This document shows, in pieces, positions 33,984 through 41,624 of a stretch of DNA of 55,284 nt. This DNA is from Bacillota bacterium. GTDB taxonomy: Bacteria; Bacillota; Clostridia; Saccharofermentanales; Fastidiosipilaceae. Each line of letters starts with the position of its first letter. The first letter of the stretch is position 1. The notes beneath the pieces were generated by a model. It was not told where the DNA came from and made no database searches. It was given only the letters and a program-made list of their open reading frames with translations. The stretch spans positions 1-55,284 of the forward strand of contig JAEWGG010000007.1 in assembly GCA_023388435.1 (NCBI GenBank), read 5' to 3'. The position numbers were made by a program, and so were the translations under genes.

Positions 33984-34535
33984 TCAACGCTCCACCCGGG
34001 CGCCGATCTGCTCGACCTGGCGCACCTTGACATGGACCTCAGAGACGACAATGCCCGTGTAGCGCTCAACATCCTTTTTTACCCGGTCTTGAATCTTGAG
34101 CATCTGGGCGGGGATCTCGACATCCGAATAGAGCTGGACCAACATCAGCAACTTGAGGCTCTCCCCCTTGCCCTGGTAGGCCCGGGCCTTGGCGTTTTTG
34201 ACACCGGCCTGGGCCGCCTTCGTCGCATTCAGGGCCACACTCTCAATGGCCTCAACGCCGATCTCCACGCTGCCCGCCGCATTGCTGCGCAGACGGGCCC
34301 GGGACATGCGCGTGCTGAGCAGGGCGTATCCGAAACAGAGGGCACTGAGGACCAGCAGGGCGAGGAGGGCGAGGAAGGCTGTCCACCAGCGGGCCTGGTC
34401 TCCGCTCAGATTGTAAATGGAGGCCACAAAATAGGCCGCCCAGGCCGGCTGCAAGAGCTGGAGCAGGAGCAGGGCTGAAACCAGACCCATCAGCAGGGCA
34501 TAAACCATGATGATCCACCGACTGAGCTGCCTCAT
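33984..34535 (-). CDS. amaP: Alkaline-shock membrane anchor protein AmaP
   Basis: AmaP anchors Asp23-type proteins to the membrane in the cell-envelope stress system. The 183-residue protein has two membrane segments (IIMVYALLMGLVSALLLL and TAFLALLALLVLSALCFGYAL) followed by an Asp23-like cytoplasmic domain with SDVEIPAQMLKIQDRVKKDVE and a closing VSEVHVKVRQVEQI in outline. Its start overlaps the Asp23-family gene by four bases (ATGA). Confidence 0.88.
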   Translation of the reverse strand: MRQLSRWIIMVYALLMGLVSALLLLQLLQPAWAAYFVASIYNLSGDQARWWTAFLALLALLVLSALCFGYALLSTRMSRARLRSNAAGSVEIGVEAIESVALNATKAAQAGVKNAKARAYQGKGESLKLLMLVQLYSDVEIPAQMLKIQDRVKKDVERYTGIVVSEVHVKVRQVEQIGARVER

Positions 34536-34933
34536 AGCAGTTCTCCCTCCTCTTCCAGCCAGGACTCGGACACCTCATCCGGACCCTGGAGAATATCCTT
34601 GACATGGACGTGGACGGCCTCCACATTGAGGCCCGTATATTTTTCCACATCCTTCTTCACCCGCTCCTGAAGATTCCAGGCCACTTCTGGGAGCAGGAGT
34701 CCGTAGCGCAGGTAGGGGTAGACCGTAATGATGCAGGACGCCTCGTCCCGCTCCGTGAATTCCACGCGGACTCCGGCCCCCTCGTGATGATAGCCGAAGG
34801 CCTCCTTGAGGGCGGCAGCCGTCCCCTGCTCCAGTCCCAGGACGCCAGGTGTGGCCAGGGCGGCCTCGGCGGCATACTGGGCGATGAAGCCGCGGGACAT
34901 GGTGCGCTCACCCTTTCCCGTGCCCTGCTGCAT
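34532..34933 (-). CDS. Asp23/Gls24 family envelope stress protein
   Basis: 133 residues with the family pattern: AAEAALATPGVLGLE, an Arg/Glu-rich VEFTERDEASCIITVYPYL and QERVKKDVEKYTGLNVEAVHVHV in outline. Asp23 proteins bind the membrane through AmaP. ATG 34933 has GGAGGA eight bases upstream; a second ATG at 34900 has a weaker site. It is the first gene of the asp23-amaP-DUF2273-nusB run, just after the efp terminator. Confidence 0.9.
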   Translation of the reverse strand: MQQGTGKGERTMSRGFIAQYAAEAALATPGVLGLEQGTAAALKEAFGYHHEGAGVRVEFTERDEASCIITVYPYLRYGLLLPEVAWNLQERVKKDVEKYTGLNVEAVHVHVKDILQGPDEVSESWLEEEGELL

Positions 34934-34956
34934 ACCTAAGCTCCTCCATCAGATAT

Positions 34957-34991
34957 GAAAAGGCAAGCGAAGTCAGGAGACTCCGCTTGCC
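34957..34991 (-). terminator. Rho-independent terminator after efp
   Basis: A 13-base-pair stem (GGCAAGCGGAGTC with GACTTCGCTTGCC, one G-U pair) and a four-base loop are followed on the minus strand by TTTTC. It lies 17 bases after the efp stop and should reduce transcription into the asp23 group. Confidence 0.8.
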
Positions 34992-35007
34992 CCTGGTACA
35001 CAGTGCC

Positions 35008-35565
35008 TTAGGCGCGCTCCATATACTCGCCGGTACGGGTGTCGATACGCACGATCTCGCCCTCGTTAATGAAGAGGGGAATCTTGATGGTCGCGCCCGT
35101 CTCCAGCTCGGCCGCCTTGGTCGCATTCTGGGCGGTGTCGCCCTTGACGCCCGGCTCCGTATGGGTGATCTGGAGCTCGACAAAGAGCGGCAGCTCCACG
35201 CTGAAGACCGTCCCCTTGTAGGAGACCACTTTACAAACCATATTCTCCTTCAAGAACTTCAGCGAATCGCCGAAGACGTCCTTACCGAAGGGGAGCTGCT
35301 CGTAGGTCTCGGTGTCCATGAAGTAGTAGAGGTCGCCGTCCTGGTACAGGAACTCCATATCGCGGCGCTCCAGCTTGGCCTCCTGGAACTTCTCGTTGGG
35401 GTTGAAGGTGCCCTCAACCACCGCACCCGTGCGCACATTGCGGTACTTAGTGCGGACAAAAGCCGAACCCTTACCCGGTTTCACATGCTGGAACTCGATG
35501 ATCTGGAACACGTTATTGTCCATTTCAAAGGTCATACCATTGCGAAAATCACCAGCAGAAATCAT
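35008..35565 (-). CDS. efp: Translation elongation factor P
   Basis: EF-P rescues ribosomes stalled at consecutive prolines. The 185-residue protein has the three-domain length of EF-P and starts MISAGDFRNGMTFEMDNNVFQI; the modification loop is HVKPGKGSAFVRTK, with the tip Lys at about 32; the C-terminal signature GDTAQNATKAAELETGA and the closing IDTRTGEYMERA are typical. ATG 35565 follows GAGGAGG. It has its own promoter and terminator. Confidence 0.97.
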   Translation of the reverse strand: MISAGDFRNGMTFEMDNNVFQIIEFQHVKPGKGSAFVRTKYRNVRTGAVVEGTFNPNEKFQEAKLERRDMEFLYQDGDLYYFMDTETYEQLPFGKDVFGDSLKFLKENMVCKVVSYKGTVFSVELPLFVELQITHTEPGVKGDTAQNATKAAELETGATIKIPLFINEGEIVRIDTRTGEYMERA

Positions 35566-35603
35566 GTTAGCCTCCTCAAGACTGCAAGTAAATGTGACGT
35601 CTT

Positions 35604-35632
35604 ATTTTATCTGTTCTCCCACTTAAAAGCAA
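35604..35632 (-). promoter_or_regulatory. efp promoter
   Basis: TTGCTT (35627-35632) and TAAAAT (35604-35609) are separated by 17 bases on the minus strand, about 40 bases ahead of the efp start codon. Confidence 0.65.
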
Positions 35633-35661
35633 TGAATTCCCATATAAAGCGCGCAGGAGGA

Positions 35662-35689
35662 TTGACAAGACGCGTTCTTGTGCTAGAAT
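35662..35689 (+). promoter_or_regulatory. tRNA-Pro promoter
   Basis: A consensus TTGACA (35662-35667), a 16-base spacer and TAGAAT (35684-35689) with a TGC extended -10 lie just upstream of the tRNA gene. This is the strongest-looking promoter of the window together with that of the other tRNA pair. Confidence 0.85.
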
Positions 35690-35707
35690 TACTCAGGTAT
35701 TGAGCAT

Positions 35708-35784
35708 CGGGGTGTAGCTCAGGTGGCTAGAGTGCGTGCTTGGGGTGCACGAGGTCGCAAGTTCAAGTCTTGTCACTCCGACCA
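35708..35784 (+). tRNA. tRNA-Pro (anticodon GGG)
   Basis: A 77-base cloverleaf: acceptor arms CGGGGTG/CACTCCG, anticodon stem CGTGC/GCACG with loop TTGGGGT (anticodon GGG), T-arm GTTCAAGTC, and an encoded CCA end. It reads CCC (and CCU) codons. It is divergent from efp. Confidence 0.95.
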
Positions 35785-35790
35785 GTATGG

Positions 35791-35820
35791 GAAGTGTCCT
35801 TAGGGGGCACTTCTTTTTTT
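35791..35820 (+). terminator. Terminator after tRNA-Pro
   Basis: GAAGTGTCC and GGGCACTTC (one wobble pair) form a hairpin followed by seven T, six bases after the tRNA. Confidence 0.85.
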
Positions 35821-35916
35821 ATTCCCTCGTTCTGTGTCCCTGGCAGAGGGACGGTCCAGCCCTGTCTCAAGGGCGCAGCTACAGGGGGCTCGCCCCAGCT
35901 CAGGACCAGCGTGACA

Positions 35917-35970
35917 AAGAAAAAAGCTCCCATCCTCAGACGCTCGAATCCTTGTCTGAGAAATGGGAGG
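35917..35970 (-). terminator. Terminator after the yibE/F gene
   Basis: On the minus strand CTCCCAT...CTCAGAC pairs with GTCTGAG...ATGGGAG across a 12-base loop and is followed by CTTTTTTCTTT. It lies about 90 bases past the stop at 36058 and would end the uvrB...yibE/F run. No gene is seen between here and tRNA-Pro. Confidence 0.7.
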
Positions 35971-36057
35971 CAGCTCAATCGGCTGGCGGGAATTCTTTTC
36001 CTCTCTATCGCAGAAGCTAATCCAGAAAATGGGGCAGGCCCCGGGCACGTGAAAGGC

Positions 36058-37461
36058 CTAGAAGGCCTCCTCCCGCCGTGAGAAGAAGAGGGCGCTGAAA
36101 AAGGCTGTGGTCGGTATGCAGACCAGCACGCCCAGGGCTCCAACCAGCATCTGCAGGAGTTCGACGATGACGCTCTCGCTGTTGAGCAGGTAGAGGATGC
36201 TCCCTGCGTTCAGGGCCGCCGTCATGAGCAGGGCGGTCAGCGACCCACCCACGTAGGCCAGAATCAGGGTCGTGACCATGGTCCCCATAATGTCACGGCC
36301 GATGACGAAGCCTGTGCGCAGGAGGCGCTGGAAACTCCGCCCCTCCGTGGTCTGGGCGAACTCGCGCAGCGAGGCCACAAGGTCCACCGAAACATCCAGC
36401 AGGGCCCCCGCAGCGCCGATGAGTATGGTGGCAAAAATCAGGGCCTTCAGATCGATGCTCCGCCCCTCGTGCAGGAGGGTCAAATAGTTGGCGTCCTCAT
36501 CGATGACGCCAGTCAGCTGGAGCAACTGGGACATGAGGACCTGGATCAGGGCCGCCAGGGCCATGCCGCTGAGACAGCCCAGGGCCGCAGTCAGACTCTT
36601 CATATTACCGCCATTGATAAAAATCACGGTCACGGCCACCACGCTGATGAGAATAAGGATGGTCCAGAGATAGATGTTGTATGCCGAAAGTATGGCCGGT
36701 ATCAGCACGAGGAAGATGGCCGCGATTGTGTAGACCAGCGAGGCGACGGTGCCCAGGCCCTTCCAGCCGCCGAGAAGCAGCATCAGGAGGAAGAAGACAG
36801 CCCCTAGGACGTAGATGGGTGTCAGCCGCTCCTGCTGGTAAATGACCCAGTTTCCCTGGTTCAAGGCATCTCGGCTGTCTGGGCCCTGACTGTAGCTGTT
36901 TTGCTCTGTGTTGGCCGGCTGCGAGTTGGGGTTCGTCTGGGCGGCCAGGTCTGCCGGGTTGGAGACGAAGACCCTGGCCCCCACCGAGAGCTGGTCCGTA
37001 TCATTGGCGTTGAGGAGGACGCGGGTGTAGTTGGCCCGTATCTCCTGACCCTGCTTTTCCCCGGTCAGCAGGACGGCCTTAAAGACCTTTTGCACCTGTT
37101 TGGCCCCGAGCGGCCGCCCATCTTCACTGAGGAAGGCTGAGGCCCCCTCCTTCTCTTCGATGAGCTCGGTCAGGCGGGCCGTCTCCATGCTGCGGAGGGC
37201 ATGGGAAAAATGGGGCATGTCCCGACTGGTATAGCCGTGGGCATAGTAGATGAAGAGGACCGCAAGAATTGCGGTACCGAGTGCCCAGAGTAACTGGACC
37301 CAAAAAGGTCGCCTGGGCTCCTGGCTTCCCCCCTCGGCAGCCAGGCCCAGTTCCCCCTGCTTCGTCCGCCGCCCCAGGCCTCCGCGACGGGCCATGCGCT
37401 CATCAATAAGACGGCGCGGGCCGTGGGCATTGAGCCGTTGCTGTAGCTCATGTTTGCGCAT
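36058..37461 (-). CDS. YibE/F family membrane protein
   Basis: 467 residues. A basic cytoplasmic start, one membrane helix (LLWALGTAILAVLFIYYAHG), an external region of about 120 residues, then about seven hydrophobic segments from residue 195 to the end, including GWKGLGTVASLVYTIAAIFL and GAAGALLDVSVDLVASL, as in YibE/F proteins. Their function is unknown. It starts 13 bases after the DUF436 gene with GAGAGGAGAG upstream and is probably the last gene of the selenium run, although a role in selenium metabolism is not established. Confidence 0.87.
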   Translation of the reverse strand: MRKHELQQRLNAHGPRRLIDERMARRGGLGRRTKQGELGLAAEGGSQEPRRPFWVQLLWALGTAILAVLFIYYAHGYTSRDMPHFSHALRSMETARLTELIEEKEGASAFLSEDGRPLGAKQVQKVFKAVLLTGEKQGQEIRANYTRVLLNANDTDQLSVGARVFVSNPADLAAQTNPNSQPANTEQNSYSQGPDSRDALNQGNWVIYQQERLTPIYVLGAVFFLLMLLLGGWKGLGTVASLVYTIAAIFLVLIPAILSAYNIYLWTILILISVVAVTVIFINGGNMKSLTAALGCLSGMALAALIQVLMSQLLQLTGVIDEDANYLTLLHEGRSIDLKALIFATILIGAAGALLDVSVDLVASLREFAQTTEGRSFQRLLRTGFVIGRDIMGTMVTTLILAYVGGSLTALLMTAALNAGSILYLLNSESVIVELLQMLVGALGVLVCIPTTAFFSALFFSRREEAF

Positions 37462-37474
37462 AGGATCTCTCCTC

Positions 37475-38104
37475 TCAAGCCAGCTCAGACACGTATCGCG
37501 CCCGCTCTCCGCCGATGCAGGGCGGACGGCGCCGACAGGCTGTTACCCGGGCTCCGAGCAGTTGGCGGTCAAGCAGGCGCAGGGGAACGATCACCGGGCG
37601 CAGGTGCATGCCGATCAGCGTCTCGCCGATGTCCAGTCCATAGTCCGCGGAGATGGAAGCCACACAGCAGGGCTCTTGGGCCCCCTCATAGGCCGCGGTG
37701 GCGAAGGCCCCGCCCCCCTTTAACCAGGGGCGGACATTGACTTCCTCATAGCCTCGGGCCAGGGCCTCCCGGCGCTCCATGACAAGGGCTCGGTTCAAGT
37801 GCTCACAGCACTGGGCCGCAAGAACGAGGCCCTCACGCTGGCAGAAATCCCGCAGGACTGCGTGGATTGCAGCCCCAGTTTCGGCACTGGATGCCTGGCC
37901 GATGCGGTCTCCCCAGACTTCGCTGGAGGAGCAGCCGACAACGAGGATCTGGCCTGGGCGCAGTTGGACCTGGCGCTTGAAGTCGGCCAGCAGGCCCTCC
38001 AATTTTTTTTGCAGTTCCTGTAGCGCCAGTCCTGCGGGGGCAGCGCCACGTATTCCCTGGTTCACGGGCTGAGGCTCGGGACGTTCAACAGCGTGTACAG
38101 ACAT
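37475..38104 (-). CDS. DUF436/UPF0340 family protein (YwlG-like)
   Basis: The 209-residue protein carries the family motifs VVGCSSSEVWGDRIGQASS (about 55-73), QCCEHLNRALV and ISADYGLDIGETLIGMHL. The family is conserved in Bacillota with unknown function. Several conserved cysteines (GCSSS, QCCEH, CCVAS, PPCIGG) are visible and could matter for chalcogen chemistry, but this is inference. ATG 38104 follows AAGGAG; the gene is 22 bases after yqeC and 13 bases before the yibE/F gene. Confidence 0.88.
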   Translation of the reverse strand: MSVHAVERPEPQPVNQGIRGAAPAGLALQELQKKLEGLLADFKRQVQLRPGQILVVGCSSSEVWGDRIGQASSAETGAAIHAVLRDFCQREGLVLAAQCCEHLNRALVMERREALARGYEEVNVRPWLKGGGAFATAAYEGAQEPCCVASISADYGLDIGETLIGMHLRPVIVPLRLLDRQLLGARVTACRRRPPCIGGERARYVSELA

Positions 38105-38126
38105 GTCTGTATCTCCTTTTTACATT

Positions 38127-38951
38127 CTATTCTTCTGCCGGGACCCTGGGCTCCTCGGCCGGTGTCGGGGGCAGGTCCCAGATGATGAGGCCCTCTCCAT
38201 AACGACACTGATAGGCCGTGGCCAGGGTCTCCAGTCCCACCTGGGCTCCGGGCTCGGCAGCGTGGCTGAGCACAGGGCGAAAGAGGGCCTGGGGGCAGAG
38301 GCGGCGCTGGGCCTCACGGTAGCGTCCGATGAAGTGGAGGACATCCGCCACTTCCACTGCGGCTCCAGGGGGCCTGGACAGGCCCCGCTCCGCCTGGTAC
38401 AGGGCCCAGCGGTGGCAGGATGCCTCCCCGGCTGTACCTAAGGCCGAGGGATTAAGAAATAGTAACACAGCATCCTGGTCATCTCGCAGCGCAGGTTCAT
38501 AGGTCAGATCTGGGTACTTCAAGGGTAGGCGGGCGGAGCCGTCGGCTTCAAGGATGCAGAACTCGGCCTCAGCCTGGAGCTGCGCCTGTTCCTCAGGGCT
38601 CCAGGCTCCAAGCTTGTCACCGTTCACCCCGCCTTTTGCCCCCGCTCGGGGACGGGCGGAGAGGACGAGGGCCCCGGCAGCAAAAAGGGCACGCAGCCGT
38701 GGCGGTGAAGGCTCAGTCAGAACGGCTAGCCCTCCCGCCTCCTGGGGGCGCAGGAGATGGGTCGTCGTCCCGAGGAGACAGCGTAGGCCCTGGGCCCTGG
38801 CCCAGAAGCCCAGGCTATAAAGGCCGCGCGTCTTTCCTCCGGAACCCAAGAGCGAAATTCTCCGCCTATCCCCCAGTCCCGCCAGCTCCAGGAGCTCCGT
38901 CAAGGAGTCGCAAGCCCTGCGCAGACCCCCTCCATCCTGCCAGACTAACAT
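38127..38951 (-). CDS. yqeC: Selenium-dependent molybdenum hydroxylase accessory protein YqeC
   Basis: The 274-residue protein has an N-terminal nucleotide-binding motif, LLGSGGKTRGLYSLGFWA, followed by GTTTHLLRP, the signature of YqeC. YqeC genes occur with selD and yqeB in genomes that insert labile selenium into molybdenum hydroxylases; the exact reaction is not known. The start overlaps the yqeB stop by seven bases and has only a weak ribosome binding site, so translation may be coupled. Confidence 0.87.
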   Translation of the reverse strand: MLVWQDGGGLRRACDSLTELLELAGLGDRRRISLLGSGGKTRGLYSLGFWARAQGLRCLLGTTTHLLRPQEAGGLAVLTEPSPPRLRALFAAGALVLSARPRAGAKGGVNGDKLGAWSPEEQAQLQAEAEFCILEADGSARLPLKYPDLTYEPALRDDQDAVLLFLNPSALGTAGEASCHRWALYQAERGLSRPPGAAVEVADVLHFIGRYREAQRRLCPQALFRPVLSHAAEPGAQVGLETLATAYQCRYGEGLIIWDLPPTPAEEPRVPAEE

Positions 38952-39817
38952 GACAGGCCCCGTTCCCGCTCCAGGCAGAGCAGGGCTTCGAGCACTCCAC
39001 CGGCAATGGCCCGGCCCTTGTCCGAGACCCGTCTCCAGTGTTCCAGCGCCTCCCTGCGGGGGTCGACATCCGCCACCTTGAATCCTGGGGTCACGGGATA
39101 GGCCTCGGGAAGCATGCCGCGGATCACCCCCGCAATCCCTGTCTTGAGCTCCCAGACCTCCCCGCCCTCCTGGCGGACCTCGGCCACGGTCTCCCCCGCC
39201 TCAACCCAGTCCCCAAAAGTTTTAAGGGGATAAAAGTTTCCGCTCAGCTCCGCACGCAGGACGCGCTCAGCCGCATAGCCGCCGATGGCTCCTGGCACGC
39301 CGCTGTTGGGGGCGGCCGTGCCACGATAAATGACCCGGCCCAGGTCGTGCCCGCGGCGGGTCTCAATTACGGCATCCACGTCTTCTCCCGCTGTAAAACC
39401 AGGACCCAGCCCGAGACAAATCTCCGCCATCCCCCGATGGGTGCCCAGATTGCGCTTGGCCAAGATGGCGTCGACGAGGAAGCGGGGCCTGAACTGTTCC
39501 AGAAGCTGGGCCTCCGGATCCACCACTAGCGCCAGCCCACAGTCCCTGAGGAGCTGCTGGGCCTCGGACCAGTCGGCCGCCCGCCGGCAGTCAAGTCCCT
39601 CCACCGTCTGCAAGCCCCTGTACACGGCCTCTGAGAAGGCCACCGAACGCCGTACTGCCGAGGGGCGGGGATGCTCCAGGTGCAGGACGGGGATCCCGGC
39701 GCGGACCAGGCGGCAGGAAACCGCCGTCGCCAGGTCCCCCGCCCCGCGCAGGACGCAGAGCCGGCCGAGGTCAAAACCCGGCTGGGGCCGGGGCTGCCAG
39801 GCGTCAATCTGCCACAT
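38945..39817 (-). CDS. yqeB: Selenium-dependent molybdenum hydroxylase system protein YqeB (EF2563 family)
   Basis: 290 residues with a Rossmann-like motif LRGAGDLATAVSCRLVRAG (about 23-41) followed by EHPRPSAVRRSVAFSEAVY, the EF2563/YqeB signature. The central part includes VDAILAKRNLGTHRG and the last third is a biotinyl-like region (PLKTFGDWVEAGETVAEV). It is a marker of the selenium-dependent molybdenum hydroxylase trait and related in fold to XdhC-type insertion proteins. ATG 39817 has a perfect AAGGAGG. Confidence 0.9.
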   Translation of the reverse strand: MWQIDAWQPRPQPGFDLGRLCVLRGAGDLATAVSCRLVRAGIPVLHLEHPRPSAVRRSVAFSEAVYRGLQTVEGLDCRRAADWSEAQQLLRDCGLALVVDPEAQLLEQFRPRFLVDAILAKRNLGTHRGMAEICLGLGPGFTAGEDVDAVIETRRGHDLGRVIYRGTAAPNSGVPGAIGGYAAERVLRAELSGNFYPLKTFGDWVEAGETVAEVRQEGGEVWELKTGIAGVIRGMLPEAYPVTPGFKVADVDPRREALEHWRRVSDKGRAIAGGVLEALLCLERERGLSC

Positions 39818-39832
39818 AGCTGGGGACCTCCT

Positions 39833-40486
39833 TCAGATGCGTAGAACCTTGGGACTGGCCATCAGGTGGCTCACAATCTCGTACATATTCGCCACAGAGC
39901 CCAGGGCCAGCTGCTCGCGCCGCCCATAGTAATCCAGGCAGGTTCCACAGCTCAGCACTTCCACACCAGCCGCCTCCAGAGCCCGCAGATCCTCGAGACA
40001 GGCTGAGCCCTCCGTGCTGAGAAAGATGCCGCGATTCATAAAAATCAGGCGCTCTGGCAGAAGCTCAAGCTGGCGCAGTGAGAAGCAGAAACCCTGGATC
40101 AGTTTGCGACCCAGTTCCGGCTCCCCCTCTCCCAGAAGGTCCGAGAGGAAGAGCAGCGTCGCCTGTCGGGGTCCATGCTCCAGGTCCAGGCCGAGACTCT
40201 GTGACTCCGGCCGCCCCTGGCCCAGTTGTAGCTCCAGCGGGTCCTGCACAAGGGGGGCCGCGGCGGGACGTGAACCCAGGTGGTAGACTATTTCCCAATG
40301 GGCTGGCCCCAGTTTGCTGGCCTGGTATTCGAGGCCTTTCTGACGCCCCAATTTTTCCAGATTTTCGAGGGCTGCCTGATTGTCCACAGCCACCCGCAAT
40401 TCGTCTTGCACCTGCCCCTCCTCAATGGCCCGCTTGGCATTCAAGACGGGTACCGGGCAGACCTCCCCACGTTGATCTAAAAACAT
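39833..40486 (-). CDS. yedF: Selenium metabolism protein YedF
   Basis: 217 residues in two parts. The N-terminal TusA/SirA-like domain has the CPxP active Cys (RGEVCPVPVLNAKRA, Cys10). The C-terminal DsrE/F-like domain has LFMNRGIFLSTEGS-type strand order and the pair CGTCLDYYGRRE (about 180). YedF proteins are found beside selD and are thought to carry selenium or sulfur; the donor and acceptor are not proven. It lies between selD and yqeB with 56 and 15 bases spacing. Confidence 0.9.
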   Translation of the reverse strand: MFLDQRGEVCPVPVLNAKRAIEEGQVQDELRVAVDNQAALENLEKLGRQKGLEYQASKLGPAHWEIVYHLGSRPAAAPLVQDPLELQLGQGRPESQSLGLDLEHGPRQATLLFLSDLLGEGEPELGRKLIQGFCFSLRQLELLPERLIFMNRGIFLSTEGSACLEDLRALEAAGVEVLSCGTCLDYYGRREQLALGSVANMYEIVSHLMASPKVLRI

Positions 40487-40542
40487 AGTTCTCTCCTTTC
40501 ATTTATCGTCACGGAAACCTGGGCAGAAAAAACAAAGCCGAA

Positions 40543-41568
40543 CTAAGACCGGAAGCGAATCAGGGACTGCCCTCCCTCCTGGGCCTCCAGCTCGCCAATC
40601 TCCGCCGCTGGATAACCCGCGGCCCGCAGCTCAGAGACGCAGGCTTCCACCTCCTCTGGATCCAGAACCAGCAGCAGCCCCCCGGAAGTCTGGGGGTCCA
40701 GGAGCAGTTCCTGCCAGGCGAAGGGGCAGCTTGAGAAGTCCACCCTGCCCTCCACGTAATGTCGGTTTTGCTGGGCGGCACCTGTGATGCAGAAGGCCTC
40801 CGCCAAGTCCAGGACCTCCGGAAGTCGGGGGATACGCCCGAGGTCCAGAATGGCCCCAAGCCCTGGCCGCAGACACTCTGAGAGGTGCCCTAGAAGGCCG
40901 AAGCCCGTGACATCCGTGACAGCCTGGGGCCGGTGCCGGCGCGCCAGCTCCATCGCCGCCTTATTCGTTTGCTGCATGCTGGCCAGAGCCCGGGGGAAGG
41001 CCTCTCCCCGCCCCTGCCCTGTGCGCTCAGCCGCACAGGCGATGCCCGTGCCCAGGGCCTTACAGAGCAGTAATCTGGCCCCCGGCTGGCCGCCCTGATT
41101 CGTCCAGATTGCCCGCGGATCCACCGTCCCCGTCACCGTCAGCCCGTAGAGCAGGGCCTCGGATTGGATGCTGTGCCCCCCCGCCAGGCAGGCTCCAATC
41201 TCCTTGAGCAGCTCCGCGCCGCCGCGAAGAATTTCACCCAGGATGTTGAGGTCCATACCCGCAGGAAAACTGACCAGGTTGAGGGCCGTCGTTACCTCGC
41301 CCCCCATGGCGTAGACATCGCTGACCGCATTCGCCGCCGCAATTCGGCCGAAGATATAGGGATCCTCCACCATCGGCGGGAAAAAGTCGGTGGTGTGCAC
41401 CAGGGCCAGGTCCTCCCGCAGCTGGAAGACCGCCGCATCGTCCACGGCGTCAAAACCCACCAGGAGCCGCGGGTCCCTATGGCGCTCAAGCTGGCCCAGG
41501 ACTTTTTTGAGTGCCGCTGCGCCCAGCTTGGCCGTGCAGCCACCAGTCTTACAAAATAACTTGTCCAT
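40543..41568 (-). CDS. selD: Selenide, water dikinase (selenophosphate synthase)
   Basis: SelD makes selenophosphate from selenide and ATP. The 341-residue protein keeps the catalytic pair in CKTGGCTAKLG (Cys11 and Lys14), so it is the cysteine rather than the selenocysteine form. Other motifs are VHTTDFFPPMVEDPYIFGRI, AAANAVSDVYAMGG and LAGGHSIQ, and TDVTGFGLLGHL. It starts with a strong AGGAGG 56 bases after uvrB. Its neighbours are yedF, yqeB and yqeC. No selA, selB or selC is in this window, so the visible context points to the labile-selenium cofactor rather than selenocysteine. Confidence 0.96.
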   Translation of the reverse strand: MDKLFCKTGGCTAKLGAAALKKVLGQLERHRDPRLLVGFDAVDDAAVFQLREDLALVHTTDFFPPMVEDPYIFGRIAAANAVSDVYAMGGEVTTALNLVSFPAGMDLNILGEILRGGAELLKEIGACLAGGHSIQSEALLYGLTVTGTVDPRAIWTNQGGQPGARLLLCKALGTGIACAAERTGQGRGEAFPRALASMQQTNKAAMELARRHRPQAVTDVTGFGLLGHLSECLRPGLGAILDLGRIPRLPEVLDLAEAFCITGAAQQNRHYVEGRVDFSSCPFAWQELLLDPQTSGGLLLVLDPEEVEACVSELRAAGYPAAEIGELEAQEGGQSLIRFRS

Positions 41569-41624
41569 AAATCCTCCTAGCGTTTCATCTGCCCTTTCTG
41601 GCGTTTAACCTATCCACCTGGTAT

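Noticed and set aside
40543..41568. Selenocysteine-containing SelD
   Set aside because: The catalytic position is a normal Cys codon and the frame has no internal TGA.
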